Positions 10,746 through 21,294 of a stretch of DNA of 64,000 bases are shown piece after piece (position 1 is the stretch's first letter; the number at the start of each line of letters is the position of its first letter). The notes beneath the pieces were generated by a model. That model saw nothing but the letters and a program-made list of their open reading frames with translations, had not been told where the DNA came from and ran no database searches. Source of the stretch: Paguma larvata (lineage: Eukaryota; Chordata; Mammalia; Carnivora; Viverridae); contig CM057827.1 in NCBI GenBank assembly GCA_030068075.1, positions 65,672,500 to 65,736,499 of the forward strand, written 5' to 3'. Both the position numbers and the translations under genes were made by a program.

Positions 10746-11340
10746 CACATTAGATTCCTTAGGATGCGGGCAACAGAAACATACTTTGGTTGATTTATGC
10801 AAAAGAAAGAGAAAGAAAGTGGAGAAGGAGGTGGAAAGGGAAGAGAAGAGAAGGTAAGGAAGGAATTTATCCCTGGATGTGGGGTAACTAAGGGAATCTT
10901 GTTCCAATGGCAGGAACCTGGAATCTCTGGCGAGTTTGTAGCAGAAACTAGTACACATTCTCTTCATATGCTGCCATAGTCAGCCTATTTATTTATTAGT
11001 TTTTAAATTTTTTTAATGTTTATTTATGTTTTGAGAGGGAGAGGGTGGGGGGAGACACAGAATCCGAAACAGACTCCAGGCTCTGAGCTGTCAGCACAGA
11101 GCCCAACATGGGGCTCGAATCCACGAACCATGAGATCTTGACCTGAGCTGAAGTCAGATGCTTTACTGACTGAGCCACCCAGTCACCCTAAGTCAGTCTC
11201 TTTTTTATTGTTCTCAAAATTTGTATCCATCAAGAGTATCTGCAAAGTCTCACTCCATTCTTTGACTGAAAAGAGCAAATCACCTTGAGTGACAGATCTA
11301 GGTTATGAAATTGGGGAGCTATTACCAGAAAATAATCAAA
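10746..11340. mobile_element. Unassigned old interspersed repeat, split by a SINE
   Basis: The left part ('gatgcgggcaacagaaacat', 'ttggttgatttatgcaaaag', a purine-rich run, 'caggaacctggaatctctgg') has the look of an old mammalian repeat that I know by sight but cannot name. The right part ('agatctaggttatgaaattg') may be its end. The SINE at 10991-11190 lies between. Together they appear to interrupt a MIR. Confidence 0.35.
10991..11190 (-). mobile_element. CAN/SINEC SINE, antisense
   Basis: Reads 'ctgagctgtcagcacagagc' and 'ccatgagatcttgacctgag' and ends 'tgagccacccagtcaccct'. The flanks agtcagcctattt (10978-10990) and agtcagtctcttt (11191-11203) form a diverged duplication. Confidence 0.92.
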
Positions 11341-11344
11341 TAAG

Positions 11345-11500
11345 TATTAAGTGGCCAAACCTAGCACATTTCCACAACTACAAATAACTTACCCTTACTC
11401 CATATCTTCATTAGTTTAATAGGGATAATACTGGTACATACTCCACAGAGTTGGGATAATCTAGGGAGACAAATGATATAAAGTGCTTAAGAACTGCGTA
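11345..11500 (+). mobile_element. MIR fragment, right half
   Basis: 'ttagtttaatagggataata', then 'ctccacagagttgggataat' and 'aaagtgcttaagaa', is the familiar MIR 3' order (few-changes text of 'aaaatggggataataatag' and 'gttgtgaggatta'). It is probably the continuation of the piece at 10670-10745. Confidence 0.6.
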
Positions 11501-11529
11501 GCCAATGCGATTAGCAGGTTTTATTATGA

Positions 11530-11640
11530 GGACTACTGGAGATGATCCTAAATTAAGGAAGATTGAGATCAGATTACAGAAGGATTCAATATTAAGCTAA
11601 GGGTTTGAACTCTGCCTTGTAGGTAATGTGCAGATTTTTG
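11530..11640 (-). mobile_element. Possible L2 fragment, antisense
   Basis: 'aagctaagggtttgaactct' with 'ccttgtaggtaatgtg' resembles the antisense L2 block 'gctaaggagtttggactttatcctgtaggcaatg'. It is short and diverged. Confidence 0.4.
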
Positions 11641-12019
11641 TTTTGATTTCCTTGTTCACTTTTTAGCAAAGTCTAACATATAGTCAATAGAGTACAAATC
11701 ATAGGCATAGTAGCGGATACATTTTCACAAACTAAAAATGACCTACTGTATAACTGCATGCAAATCAGAACCCCAAAACTTCTCTTGTCTGCATGGGACA
11801 GGTTTTAAAGCATATAGAAATTGATTTGCAAAATATTTAAAGATGAATCTCTCAGTGGGGTGCATAATAGAAACAAATTCATAAAACTTGATATTTGGAT
11901 AAAAGTATGTATGTGTCAGGTAGACGAATATAAAATGCTTTTGATTATGGATAAGCAAGAATGACGATGCCATTGGCATCGCTAGAAATTCAGAAAAAGG
12001 CTGAATTTTGGAAGGGAAC

Positions 12020-12174
12020 TGATTTTTTTTAAAAAAGTATTATTTTCTAACAATAAAACAAAATGCATATACCCATCATGGAAATAAATGGAAAATACAA
12101 TAAAGAGAAACTAGGAAAATTACCTGTACATAGTATACAACTGTACTGTACTCTATGATATATACTCTCTCAAA

Positions 12175-12231
<57 letters not shown>

Positions 12232-12890
12232 TTATATATGTAAACATACAAATAGACATATGTTTTTATAAATATGGAGTTACATTCTACCTACTGTACA
12301 TTTGCCTACATTTTCCATTTAATATAAACTAAACGTGAACATACCATGACCATCAATGTATCAAGAACATCTTTTTACTCACAGTTCTTCCGTAACTGCA
12401 TTTATTTGGCTGTATAATATTTTATTGTGTAGATACACCATTATTCTTAAGCAATCCCCTTCTGTTACATAATTACATTATTTCTGATTTTCATTTATAT
12501 AAACAAAGTTATGAGATATATGATATCAATCACATATTTTTAACCTAAAATATATGCTGAGAAATGAAATTACTGGGTTATATTTACTGCATCATTTTAA
12601 GTCTTTTGATACATATTGCCAAATGTCATTTCAGAAAAGTTTTGTCAAGTTACTTTTCTGTCAACAGAATACAAAAGTGACCATTTCCTTACACTCTTGC
12701 CAATACTCTGTATTATAATTTTTAAATAGTATTTGACAACTTGATAGGTGTAAATGGTATGCCTTTTTTGTTTTGATTTGCATTTCTTTGATAACTAGTG
12801 ATTTTGAATATCTTACACTTGTTAGTCATTTTTCTTTTTCATTTTGTGCATTTCTGTTTGAGTCTTGGCATTTTTTTATTGGAGTACATA
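12020..12890 (-). mobile_element. Old L1 (L1M/HAL1-type) fragment, antisense
   Basis: The plus strand shows the well-known antisense L1 3' text: 'attttattgtgtagatacac', 'aatgaaattactgggttata', 'gatacatattgccaaatgtc', 'cttgccaatactctgtatta' and 'gatttgcatttctttgataa'. Divergence is high. A CT/TA microsatellite (12177-12229) has expanded within it. Confidence 0.85.
12177..12229. repeat. Compound (CT)n(TA)n microsatellite
   Basis: Roughly ten CT units run directly into about fourteen TA units, inside the antisense L1. The alternating TA part is self-complementary and could extrude as a cruciform. It is likely length-polymorphic. Confidence 0.95.
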
Positions 12891-13047
12891 TTAATTTTGG
12901 TTTTAGACACATAGACTTGGAAGTAAAAGCAGGATAGTGGAGAGGACGTAGCGTTGCGAGAGGGGTCAGGAGAGGAAATGTGAATGTAGTTTTAGCACAG
13001 AACAGGAATAAAAGCCATGAGAGTGAATATTTTATTAAGTACATACC

Positions 13048-13051
<4 letters not shown>

Positions 13052-13086
<35 letters not shown>
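13052..13086. repeat. (GA)n microsatellite
   Basis: About seventeen GA units. It produces apparent open frames on both strands (12980-13168 plus, 12992-13234 minus) that are artefacts of the simple repeat. Confidence 0.95.
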
Positions 13087-13088
<2 letters not shown>

Positions 13089-13234
13089 CTCAAAGGGTCA
13101 GTGACGTATTCTTGGAAAACATCCACAGCCTTGAGTACGAAATGAAGCAGAAGGATTTTAAGGGGTAGATGAGGAATGAGGACAGCATTGTATATGGAAA
13201 CAGGGGGAAAACGTTTTTCAAGGAAGAATATCAA

Positions 13235-14050
13235 ATGTTAAGACAGAAAGAATGGGAAATAAGACCGTCTGTTGATTCGGTAGTGAGAGGATCATAGATG
13301 ACCTCTTCGAGAGAGGTAGCCAACAGGTGAACCTACTGTTGACTATTTTTCTTCGTTGGCTTTGGCATTGTCTGCTGTGGCTCTGTTTAGTTGTCACAGC
13401 CGGGTGATGATGAGTTTGACAAAAAGATGCCAACAGACACCTGCCGAGTAAAAGACACAGTCCCACTCCCAGCTAGGGAAAAGGTTTCCTGATATTCACA
13501 GACCTTTAGCATGGGTACCACATGAGACTTTCAAGAATCTCCCTTTGCCTTTCTTATGGAGGGTTTGTTACCTTCTTGATTCTCCTAACTGATTAGCTAC
13601 AGCCCTTGCCTATCCCTCAGGTGGAGGAAACTAGTAACAATTACTGTATTTCCCTTATTATTTAGCATAACACTAGGAAAGTGCAATATCTAAGTCATAA
13701 AACTACAGGCCATCAGGTTTTTCATATTCCATTTCACCATAATTCTTGATATTTATTAAATCATCTTAAAGTAATAATGATATTTTTCCCTATGTGTCAT
13801 TCTGTTTCTAATTTATCTTCTTTTTCTTGCCTTCTCTTTTTATCTCTCTCTCTCTCTCTCTCTCTTTCTCTAACCTAGAGCGTATACTAAAAGAGTTACC
13901 AGGTAGCTCCCTTAGATGCTTTAAAAAAAAATCCAGGAAGTTTTTCTGAAAAATTCCAAAAAAGTTTAGGAAATTTTTGAATATAGCCATGGTAGTTGCT
14001 TTATTCCATATTTACTCCATATTTCCTCATTCTGCTCCGTTTGTGAAATT
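13235..14050. other. Unassigned intergenic DNA with a CT run
   Basis: No gene or named repeat recognised. A (CT)n run of about 28 bases lies at 13843-13870. Confidence 0.55.
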
Positions 14051-14054
14051 CAGA

Positions 14055-14215
14055 ATTTGCATTATGTAGCAGAAAAAGCACATGATCAATCTGAATTCAA
14101 ATCCAGCTTTGAGTTCTCTTGCCCTTAATTTTATGTTTAGAATGGCCATAAAAAATTATCTCACAGAGTTATTAGGAAGAAATATGTAAGTTGCTTAACA
14201 CAAGGATTGTACTCT
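14055..14215 (+). mobile_element. MIR SINE
   Basis: The order 'tagcagaaaaagcacatgat', 'gaattcaaatccagctttga', 'atctcacagagttattagga' and 'gtaagttgcttaacaca' follows MIR through its core and 3' part, with the middle shortened. Confidence 0.65.
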
Positions 14216-14219
14216 ACAA

Positions 14220-15645
14220 CCATCAGTTTCCTATGTTGTGCGAATCTAGCTGAAAATTCAAATAACAGAGGCTTAAATATTGAATTGTCAAAATTAGATC
14301 CTGATGCATAAACAATTTTTAAACACTCCAATTGCTTAAAATTGCATGATATATTCTTTCATCTCTTAATTTATAATATATGGTTCCCTGAATTCTTAAT
14401 AGTTTTAAAATAATTCTCAATGTTTTTCATTATCATACTCTATAATAGTTGCATACATGGGGTCTTGAAGAGTCTTTGCTCTTCTAACAAAAGCCTCTAA
14501 TAGATTTGAACTCTAAAAAGTTACTAAAATTGGTCAACTGTAATGTCAAGCCTGGTAGCAAGAATTACACCTGCTTCTCATACAATACTCCCCTTGCAAG
14601 CAAAAGGAAATCTTAACCTTTCAAGATGCAATAATATGCCAGCTAAAAATAATATTGATGGTGGGTATGGATAAGTTCATTTATTTATAATTTGCTTAAG
14701 ATATATACCTAATTACAGATAATTGATAACTACAGATAAATTGATCATGAAATACTACAGTCAAAGTCAAATGGGTGGTCTACAGAAAGTAATCTTGCAA
14801 TCCAAATCTGGGTGCTGTCCTAGAATTGTGAAGAATTTAGGAGCAACTTGGGTTCATTATAAATAGCATCTATTCTCTTGGTCTATTTTTGGTCTTTCCT
14901 ACCCTTGATGGGGTAAATAGGGTAATTAAAAGAGGCTACTTGAATTCATAGTGAGTTTGGACTCAGATCTGTTGTTCAAAATGTATTGTCACCTTAAATT
15001 TAAAAGTAAAGTAGAAAAGAAGAATTAGAGGTCCAAGGTAACCCTGAAGCTATGGCAGAAAGAGCCACCTGAATGAGAGATTCCTTAAACACTAAAGATG
15101 GGTTGGGGTCTCACCTAAGCAAAAGCAGCAAGGGAATTATGATAATGGTAAGTCTCAATACTGTGAACTCCCCTTTGATGAGCTTTGAGAGCATATCAAG
15201 AGATTATATTTTGTACTGCATGAAATCAGCTTGAGAATAGAGCTCCCAGTTCAAAACATTTACCTCCTTCCCAAAAATAAATGTTCCCTTATAAAAGGAA
15301 AATTTATTATCCTTTTTCTCATATTTTGTGTATGTTATTAGCATTTTATAAGTTGACAGAAACTAGATATATTTTATCTCTAATTTTATCTTCTTTAAGG
15401 CGGCATCTTCAATGTTTGTTTTAATTCAAGAAAACACCTCACTTTCTTTATATTTTCTAGTAAGTTTCTTTCTATAATGAAATATATGACAAAGTTTAAT
15501 AAGATCCACATTTCATAGCAATTGATTAATTCATAAGCAAGATCTAGGGGGGAAACCTATGGAGGAGGTGTGTCTGAAACTCAATATCTGTGAAATAAGA
15601 GTAGTTTTCAAGAGTAGAGGAAAGAATGAAATCATTATCAATAGA
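14220..15645. other. Unassigned intergenic DNA
   Basis: About 1.4 kb of AT-rich sequence in which I recognise nothing. Confidence 0.55.
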
Positions 15646-15650
15646 GACAT

Positions 15651-15724
15651 GATAGAAGGGAAAGAGGAGGAGGGGGGAAAGGAAAGAGGGAAGAAGGGAG
15701 AGAGCACAAAGGAAAGAAGAAAAT
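15651..15724 (+). repeat. Purine-rich low-complexity tract
   Basis: Mixed GGA/GAA/AAG sequence with only a few pyrimidines. Its complement gives two spurious minus-strand frames (15531-15734 and 15544-15783) rich in Ser, Phe, Leu and Pro. Confidence 0.85.
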
Positions 15725-15886
15725 GGATATACACCTAAAAGCAGAGATATGTCCATGATGTATAGTGGAGAGAAAAGCACCAATTTAAACTAGAGCAGAT
15801 ATTTTATTTTAGGATTTGTTTTTTATTCATAGGTTGGACTAAGGGAGAGAAAAAGGCTTCTAGACATTCTTCCAAATAAAATACAG

Positions 15887-16045
15887 GACATGCAATTCAA
15901 TTTGAATGTGAGATAAACAATGACTTCTTTAGTATTAGGATAGCCCACACAATACAGGCTGCATGTTGGTCATACAGTATACTTAGGCCAAAAAAGTGCT
16001 TTTATCTGAGATTCTGATTTAATTGGGCCTCTGTATGTAATCTGG
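15887..16045. mobile_element. Imperfect palindromic repeat (MITE-like)
   Basis: The left arm begins atacaggacatgcaattcaa and the right arm, read in reverse complement, begins atacagaggcccaattaaat. The two arms stay alignable for about 45 bases ('gtgagataaacaa' against 'ctcagataaaagc'), around a centre of about 70 bases. A very similar palindrome with 'acgcccagttaaatttgaa' arms is a known old mammalian repeat, though I cannot name it with certainty. Confidence 0.55.
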
Positions 16046-16059
16046 CAACCCTCAGTAGT

Positions 16060-17390
16060 ACTGAAAATAAATCTGTTAAAGTTTTTAAAAATTAATTGAA
16101 TTATATTGTATAAACACATACATCTCTAAAGGAATCACATGAACAGATGTAATTTTGGTCTAATTTCAGGTCTTACGTGAATGTCTTCATAATTTTGCTT
16201 TATCATTGATACAAAAATAACTCATTTTCCTTTTATTGCTTAGAAAAAAACTCTTAATCTCAAGAAACTTCTTTTTAGATTATTTATGTATCATATTAGG
16301 ATTATACCATCTGCTAAATCTTTTTTTTTTAAATAATGGAAACTGAAAGCTCAAACAAACAAACAAAAAATCACACCATGCAAAAATGTCTTGAGGCTGG
16401 AATTCTGGTTTTCCTCTGTTAAAGCACTTTGTTGAAAATGAAAAGAGATATTACACAAACAGCCCTTTGTTGCAGAAGTGAATTTTGATAGAGCAGGTAC
16501 ATAATAATATTAATCACCTCGACAGTGTTACAATAAGGCTTTCCAAGTCACCTTTCTTGATTTAAGTAATATTGTCTAAAAGGCTACTTGACTATCAACT
16601 AGCTCTTACCAAACAATGTTTTGATTAGAGAAATTGGAGAAATAATTCACAGGTCTGTCAGAGGTACCTGTTCATATTCCAAGTGGGTTTTAGTGCTTCC
16701 CATTTTCACGTAGTCTCTGACCTGGAGAGGAGTGAACAGCAGTTTTCATAAATCGGATCAAGTTTGGCATTGGTGTATTTCTGGTTATCTTGTAATGGAA
16801 AGATCAACTATGTTGTATTCTCCTGGAAAGAAGCAGAGTAGTATAGGCCCTAAAAGGTATGATAATGCAATACCAACAGAGTCTCCATCAATATAGCTGT
16901 CCTGTTCCCCCACTGCCCTGCTGCCACCCTAATCTGAAATTGTGGAATCAGTTCTGAAGACAGGGAGCAAAGACACCTGTATTAAGACATTCACTTTTAA
17001 GTTATGCCCACAAAACAGTAGTGGGGAGGGGATAGCCTTTTGCTTTTTCATCCTTAAGACAGTGGCCTAGCATATTACATTACTTACCAGGGTGAGCCGA
17101 AAGAGTCTAGGATGAAAGGTAAATAGAACAATCCAGCAAAGACAATGGAGTTCCTGTGAAGAGAGGAGAAGAAAGAAAGGCCTGAACTTACCCCCGGAGT
17201 GAGGAGTCATGGGTATAGAGTCAGCGTAAACCACTGCAGAAGACTTGAATTAGTTGGGCCCCCACAAGCATGGAACTCTTAGTTAACCTATGGTCGTATC
17301 TTCCTTCTCCCTTTAACTCCATCCAACCTGTCATCTTTCCCACCTCTTTTTGTCCTTGATCCTCATCTCAATCTTTGCCTCTGCCATGTT
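16060..17390. other. Unassigned intergenic DNA
   Basis: No gene or clear repeat. Short A and T runs occur near 16320 and 16365. A short stretch near 17290-17395 is pyrimidine-rich and could be an old LINE remnant, but I cannot support it. Confidence 0.5.
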
Positions 17391-17399
17391 TACAGCAGA

Positions 17400-17545
17400 G
17401 AGAAGGTAAGCAAATAACTACGCTAAAATAATTCCTTACTGAGAGCATTAAGATCACAGAGCTAGTAAGGCAGAGTGTTGAAATTTAAACCCAGACCTCT
17501 CTGATGCAAAGCAAACTCACCTTCTATTACACTTTTTGGGAGAGA
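17400..17545 (-). mobile_element. MIR SINE, antisense
   Basis: The plus strand reads 'atcacagagctagtaaggca', 'gttgaaatttaaacccagac' and 'ctctctgatgcaaagcaaac'. This is the reverse complement of the MIR core ('cacagctagtaagtggcaga', 'gggattcgaacccaggtctg'). Confidence 0.8.
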
Positions 17546-17718
17546 GGGAAGATAAGGAATGAGGAATACTGTGGAAGGAAGGAATTCTGATAAATAGTAT
17601 GTTTCTAGTCTAGTAATTGAAAATCATTCATTCAGTTTAAAATTACTGAGCATTTGCCCAGCCTCAATGTAAATTAGGATTAAATTAGAGATGAACTATT
17701 AAGAAAATCTCGACACAT

Positions 17719-18214
17719 TGAGGCACCTGGGTGGCTCAGTCAGTTAAGTTTCTTTTTTTCTTTATTTTTAATTTTTTTTAATGTTTATTTATTTTTGAGA
17801 GACATAGAGACAGAGCGTGAGCAGGGGAAGGGCAGAGAGAGAGGGAGACACAGAATCTGAAGCAGGCTCCAGGCTCTGAGCTGTCAGCACAGAGCCCAAC
17901 GCGGGGCTCCAACTCACAGACCCTGAGATCATGACCTGAGCCAAAGTCGGATGCCCAACCGACTGAGCCACCCAGGCGCCCCAGTCAGTTAAGTTTCTGA
18001 CTCGTGATCTTGCTCCAGGTCATGATCTTGAAGTTGGTGAGATCTACATGGTTCATGAGATTGAGACCTGCTTAGGATTCTCTGTCTCCCTCTCTCTCTC
18101 TCTGCCCCTCCTCAACTCATGTACACACACTCTCTCTCTCTCTCTCTCTCTCTCACGTGCGCGCTCTTTCTCTCTCAATAAATTAAACATATTTTAAAAA
18201 AAAAACAAAGAAAA
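17719..18214 (+). mobile_element. Older CAN/SINEC SINE, interrupted by a second SINE
   Basis: The head is at 17721-17753 ('aggcacctgggtggctcagt'). The rest resumes at 17999 ('gactcgtgatcttgctccag') and ends in a CT/AC tract and A-rich tail. The outer target-site duplication, aagaaaatctcgacacat (17701-17718) and aagaaaatctgtacacat (18215-18232), matches at 16 of 18 bases. The body ('gactcgtgatcttg', 'gagacctgcttaggattct') lacks the felid 'ctgtgctgacagctcag' block and is like an older, pan-carnivore subfamily. Confidence 0.93.
17754..17982 (-). mobile_element. Felid-type SINEC inserted into the older SINE
   Basis: A perfect 16-bp direct repeat, agtcagttaagtttct, flanks it (17738-17753 and 17983-17998). 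The duplicated bases belong to the head of the outer SINE. The insert reads 'ctgagctgtcagcacagagc' and ends 'tgagccacccaggcgcccc', very close to the felid consensus, so it is clearly younger than its host. Confidence 0.97.
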
Positions 18215-18234
18215 AAGAAAATCTGTACACATAA

Positions 18235-19350
18235 ATTATAGTGGGACAATATTTCTAAAGTCTTGTATTGGCCCTTCCTTTCTACATTACTCCTTCTCCT
18301 TACACTACTTTCTGCTACATTCATGGTTATCTTGCCTCTATTTACTTGGAGTAAAACGTCCACCAAATTCTGTTTTATTATATATCCATTTTGGCATTGG
18401 TTCTATAATGAAAACCATAAGCCGCTTTTGTGGCTTCCATTAGTCTTTGTATCACTCTATATAAAACCATTTTCTAATATAAATTTGGATTGTTACCAAA
18501 AATGTAACATTTCAGGTTTCTCTGTTTTATTCATAAAGAGCTTTTAAATCCTACTTTTGAGAAACACACTCTTGTAAATATAGACCCACCTACATCCTAG
18601 TAATGAAGCCATATTTTCTGAATAGGCCTAGAATCTCCCCCTAAAACACTCACCACCCTTCCTAGGAGTGCCTCAGTCCTTCCTCTCTGTGCCTTTGACC
18701 AAATAACAAAATTTTTAGGCACCAAGTGACTTTTACTGCCTTGAAGCTGATAGTGTTGACTGTGTCTCTTTTCAAGCTTATATGTACAGTACATCGGCAT
18801 GCTTTAATTTTCCCATTTTTCTCCTATTGATCTTGATCTTCTGGCCTATTTTGTTTAGAACAATCAACCATTCCCTCTTGAATGTAAAATCTCAGCGATC
18901 ACCTGGCACATATATCTTAGCCACCTTTTCTCTTTTCTGTTATGGGTGCACTCTCTGGTCTCTCTTTTTTTTCTCTCTCTCTCTTTCTGTTCCTTCTCTA
19001 GAGAATTTTTTTTCTGAAAGCATTGTTTCAGAGGCCATTTCTGATAGCTCTCCTGAATTTCAGTGGAAGTAAATAAGAGTTCATGATAGCCTCCGGTTTA
19101 TAATTACTTTTTACAGTCGTAACCAATCCTCGACTCCTATTCTTCCTACCTCATTTAATATTGGCAAATAATTTGCTTCAGTATAAAAGAAGCTGAATAT
19201 TTGAATGTTCTATAAGAATTGAATATTCAGTTCTGTAGAATTTGACACATTACCATATGCCTTTCCCTCCCAGAATTCATATTATTATGTCTCTGCATAG
19301 TTGCAGAGTTAAGTGTATAGCATGAATTAACAAAACTACCGATGTTTCTT
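18235..19350. other. Unassigned intergenic DNA with a CT-rich run
   Basis: No gene recognised. The 94-codon frame at 18263-18547 and the 96-codon frame at 18782-19072 are rich in Phe, Leu and Ser, as expected for AT/CT-rich noncoding DNA. A pyrimidine run lies near 18955-18995. Confidence 0.5.
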
Positions 19351-20227
19351 GTTTTTTAAAAAAAAGCTTCATTGAAATATAATTCACTTGCTATAATTAT
19401 ACCATTTAAAGTATACAAATCAATGGATACTAGTATATTCACAGACACATGTAACGATTACTCCAATTTTAGAACATTTTCTATCATCTGTAAATAAACA
19501 TTTTCTTTCACCCTGTACCCTTCAGCTATTACCACCTTTCCATTCCCTCCTCATTTGCCCCCACTTCCAGTCCTAAACAACCACTAATCTACTTTCTGTC
19601 CCTATTGATTTTTTTTTTCATTCTGGACTTCTATGTGTCTGGACTCATATAATACGTAGACTTCTGTGACTGGCATTTTTCACTTAGGGTACTGTTTTCA
19701 AGGTTCACCTAAGTTGGCACACGTATCAGTGCTCCATCTCTTTCTATGGCTAAAAACTATTCCATTGTATGTGTCACATTTTATTTATGCATTCATCTGT
19801 TGATGAATTTGTGTGTACTACCTTTTGACTATTATGAATAATGCTACTATAAATATCTGTGCATAAGTTTTAGTGTGCATATATATTTCCATTTCTCTTG
19901 GGTATATATCTAGGAGTAGAATCGCTGAGTCATGTGCTCACTCTATGTTTCGTTCTTTGAGGAACTGACAGACTGTTCTCCAAAGCAGCCATACCATTTT
20001 ATAGTCTCATCAGCAGAGCATGAGGGCTCCGATGTTTTCATCTTCTCACCAGCACTTCTCTGACATTTGATTATAGTTGTCCTGGTGCTTGTGAAGTGGT
20101 TTCCCATTGTGGTTTTGAATCGCATTCCCTTGCTTGCTGATGATGCTTAGCATTTCTTCACATGTTTGTTGGTCATACTTAGTTTTTCCTTGGAGAAGTA
20201 TCTATTGAAGTGTTCTGCCCATTTTTT

Positions 20228-20413
20228 TTTTCTTTTTTTGAGAGAGTGTGAGCAGGGGAGGAGCAGAGGGAGACAGAGAAAGAGAATCTTCAGCAGGCTC
20301 CATGCCCAGCACAGAGCCCTATGTGGGGCTTGATCCCATGAACTGGGAGATCATGACCTGAGTCAAAATCAAGAGTCAGATGCTTAACCTGCTGAGCCAC
20401 CTAGGCTCCCCCA
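20228..20413 (-). mobile_element. CAN/SINEC SINE inserted in the antisense L1
   Basis: Flanked by tgcccatttttt at 20216-20227 and 20414-20425. The same short L1 text lies on both sides, so the insertion point is exact. The SINE is slightly shortened: the usual 'gctctgagctgtcagcaca' block is reduced to 'ctccatgcccagcaca'. Confidence 0.95.
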
Positions 20414-20608
20414 TGCCCATTTTTTAATTGGATTTTTTATCCTTTTATTGTTGAATTGGGAGTGTTCCTCATATATTCTAGAAAAAGCTCTTATCAAATA
20501 TGTTTTGCAAATATGTCCCCCATGCAGTGGGATATCTTTTTGCTTTCTTGACTGTGTCCTTTGAATCAGCACAGAAGTTTTTAATTTTGATTAAGTTCAA
20601 CTTACTTT

Positions 20609-20643
20609 TTGTTGTTGTTGTTGTTGTTGTTGTTGATGATGAT
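20609..20643. repeat. (TTG)n(ATG)n microsatellite
   Basis: About eight TTG units followed by GATGATGATG, inside the antisense L1. Translation gives a run of Val then Asp, which explains the odd 75-codon frame at 20500-20727. Confidence 0.9.
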
Positions 20644-21294
20644 GCTTTTGGTGTCTTATCTAATAATCTTTTGCCAAACCAAGGTTTTGAAGACTTACTC
20701 CTCTGTATTCTTCTGAAAGTATCATAGTTTTAGCTCTCATATGTAGAGTTAAAAATTTATTTTTAGTTATATTTTATATGGTGTAAGGTAAGGATCCAAC
20801 TTCATTCTTTTACATGTGGATATACAGTTGTTCAAGTACCATTTGAAGAAAATATTATTCTTTCCCCATTGAATGGTCTTGTCACCCTTGTCAAAAATCA
20901 GTTGACTATAGATACATGGGTTTATTTCTAAACCCTCAATTTTATGCCATTGATTTATATATCTATCCTTTTGCAGCACTACCCTGTCTTGATTACAATT
21001 GCTTTGTAGTGAGTTTTGAAATTGGGAAATATGAGTCCACATACTTTGCTCTTTTCATGGATTGTTTTGGCTAGTCTGGGTCTCTTACAATTCTATACGA
21101 ATTTTAGAATCAACTTGTCAACTTCTAAAACGTCAGGCGGGATTTTGATAGAGATTGCATTGAATCTATAGGTAGTTTGGTAAATATCACCATCTTAACC
21201 ATCTGACCCATGATCTATGCTTTAAACTGTTTGTCAACTTTAATTCTTTTGTAGATCTTTTTATTTGCTATTGAAAATATGCCTGCCATGCCAA

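Larger units (their letters stand above)
19355..21290 (-). mobile_element. Old L1 (L1M) fragment, antisense, about 1.9 kb
   Basis: It starts at the L1 3' UTR in antisense ('cattgaaatataattcactt', 'accatttaaagtatacaaat'), passes 'ctattccattgtatgtgtca', 'gggtatatatctaggagtag' and 'gaactgacagactgttctcc', and reaches ORF2 antisense text ('gattgttttggctagtctgg', 'gagattgcattgaatctata'). One SINE (20228-20413) and a (TTG)n run (20609-20633) interrupt it. The ORF2 frame is broken many times. Confidence 0.92.

Noticed and set aside
12980..13234. Arg/Glu and Ser/Leu repeats on opposite strands
   Set aside because: Product of the (GA)n microsatellite.
20500..20727. Frame with a run of Val then Asp
   Set aside because: It is made by the (TTG)n(ATG)n microsatellite in an antisense L1.
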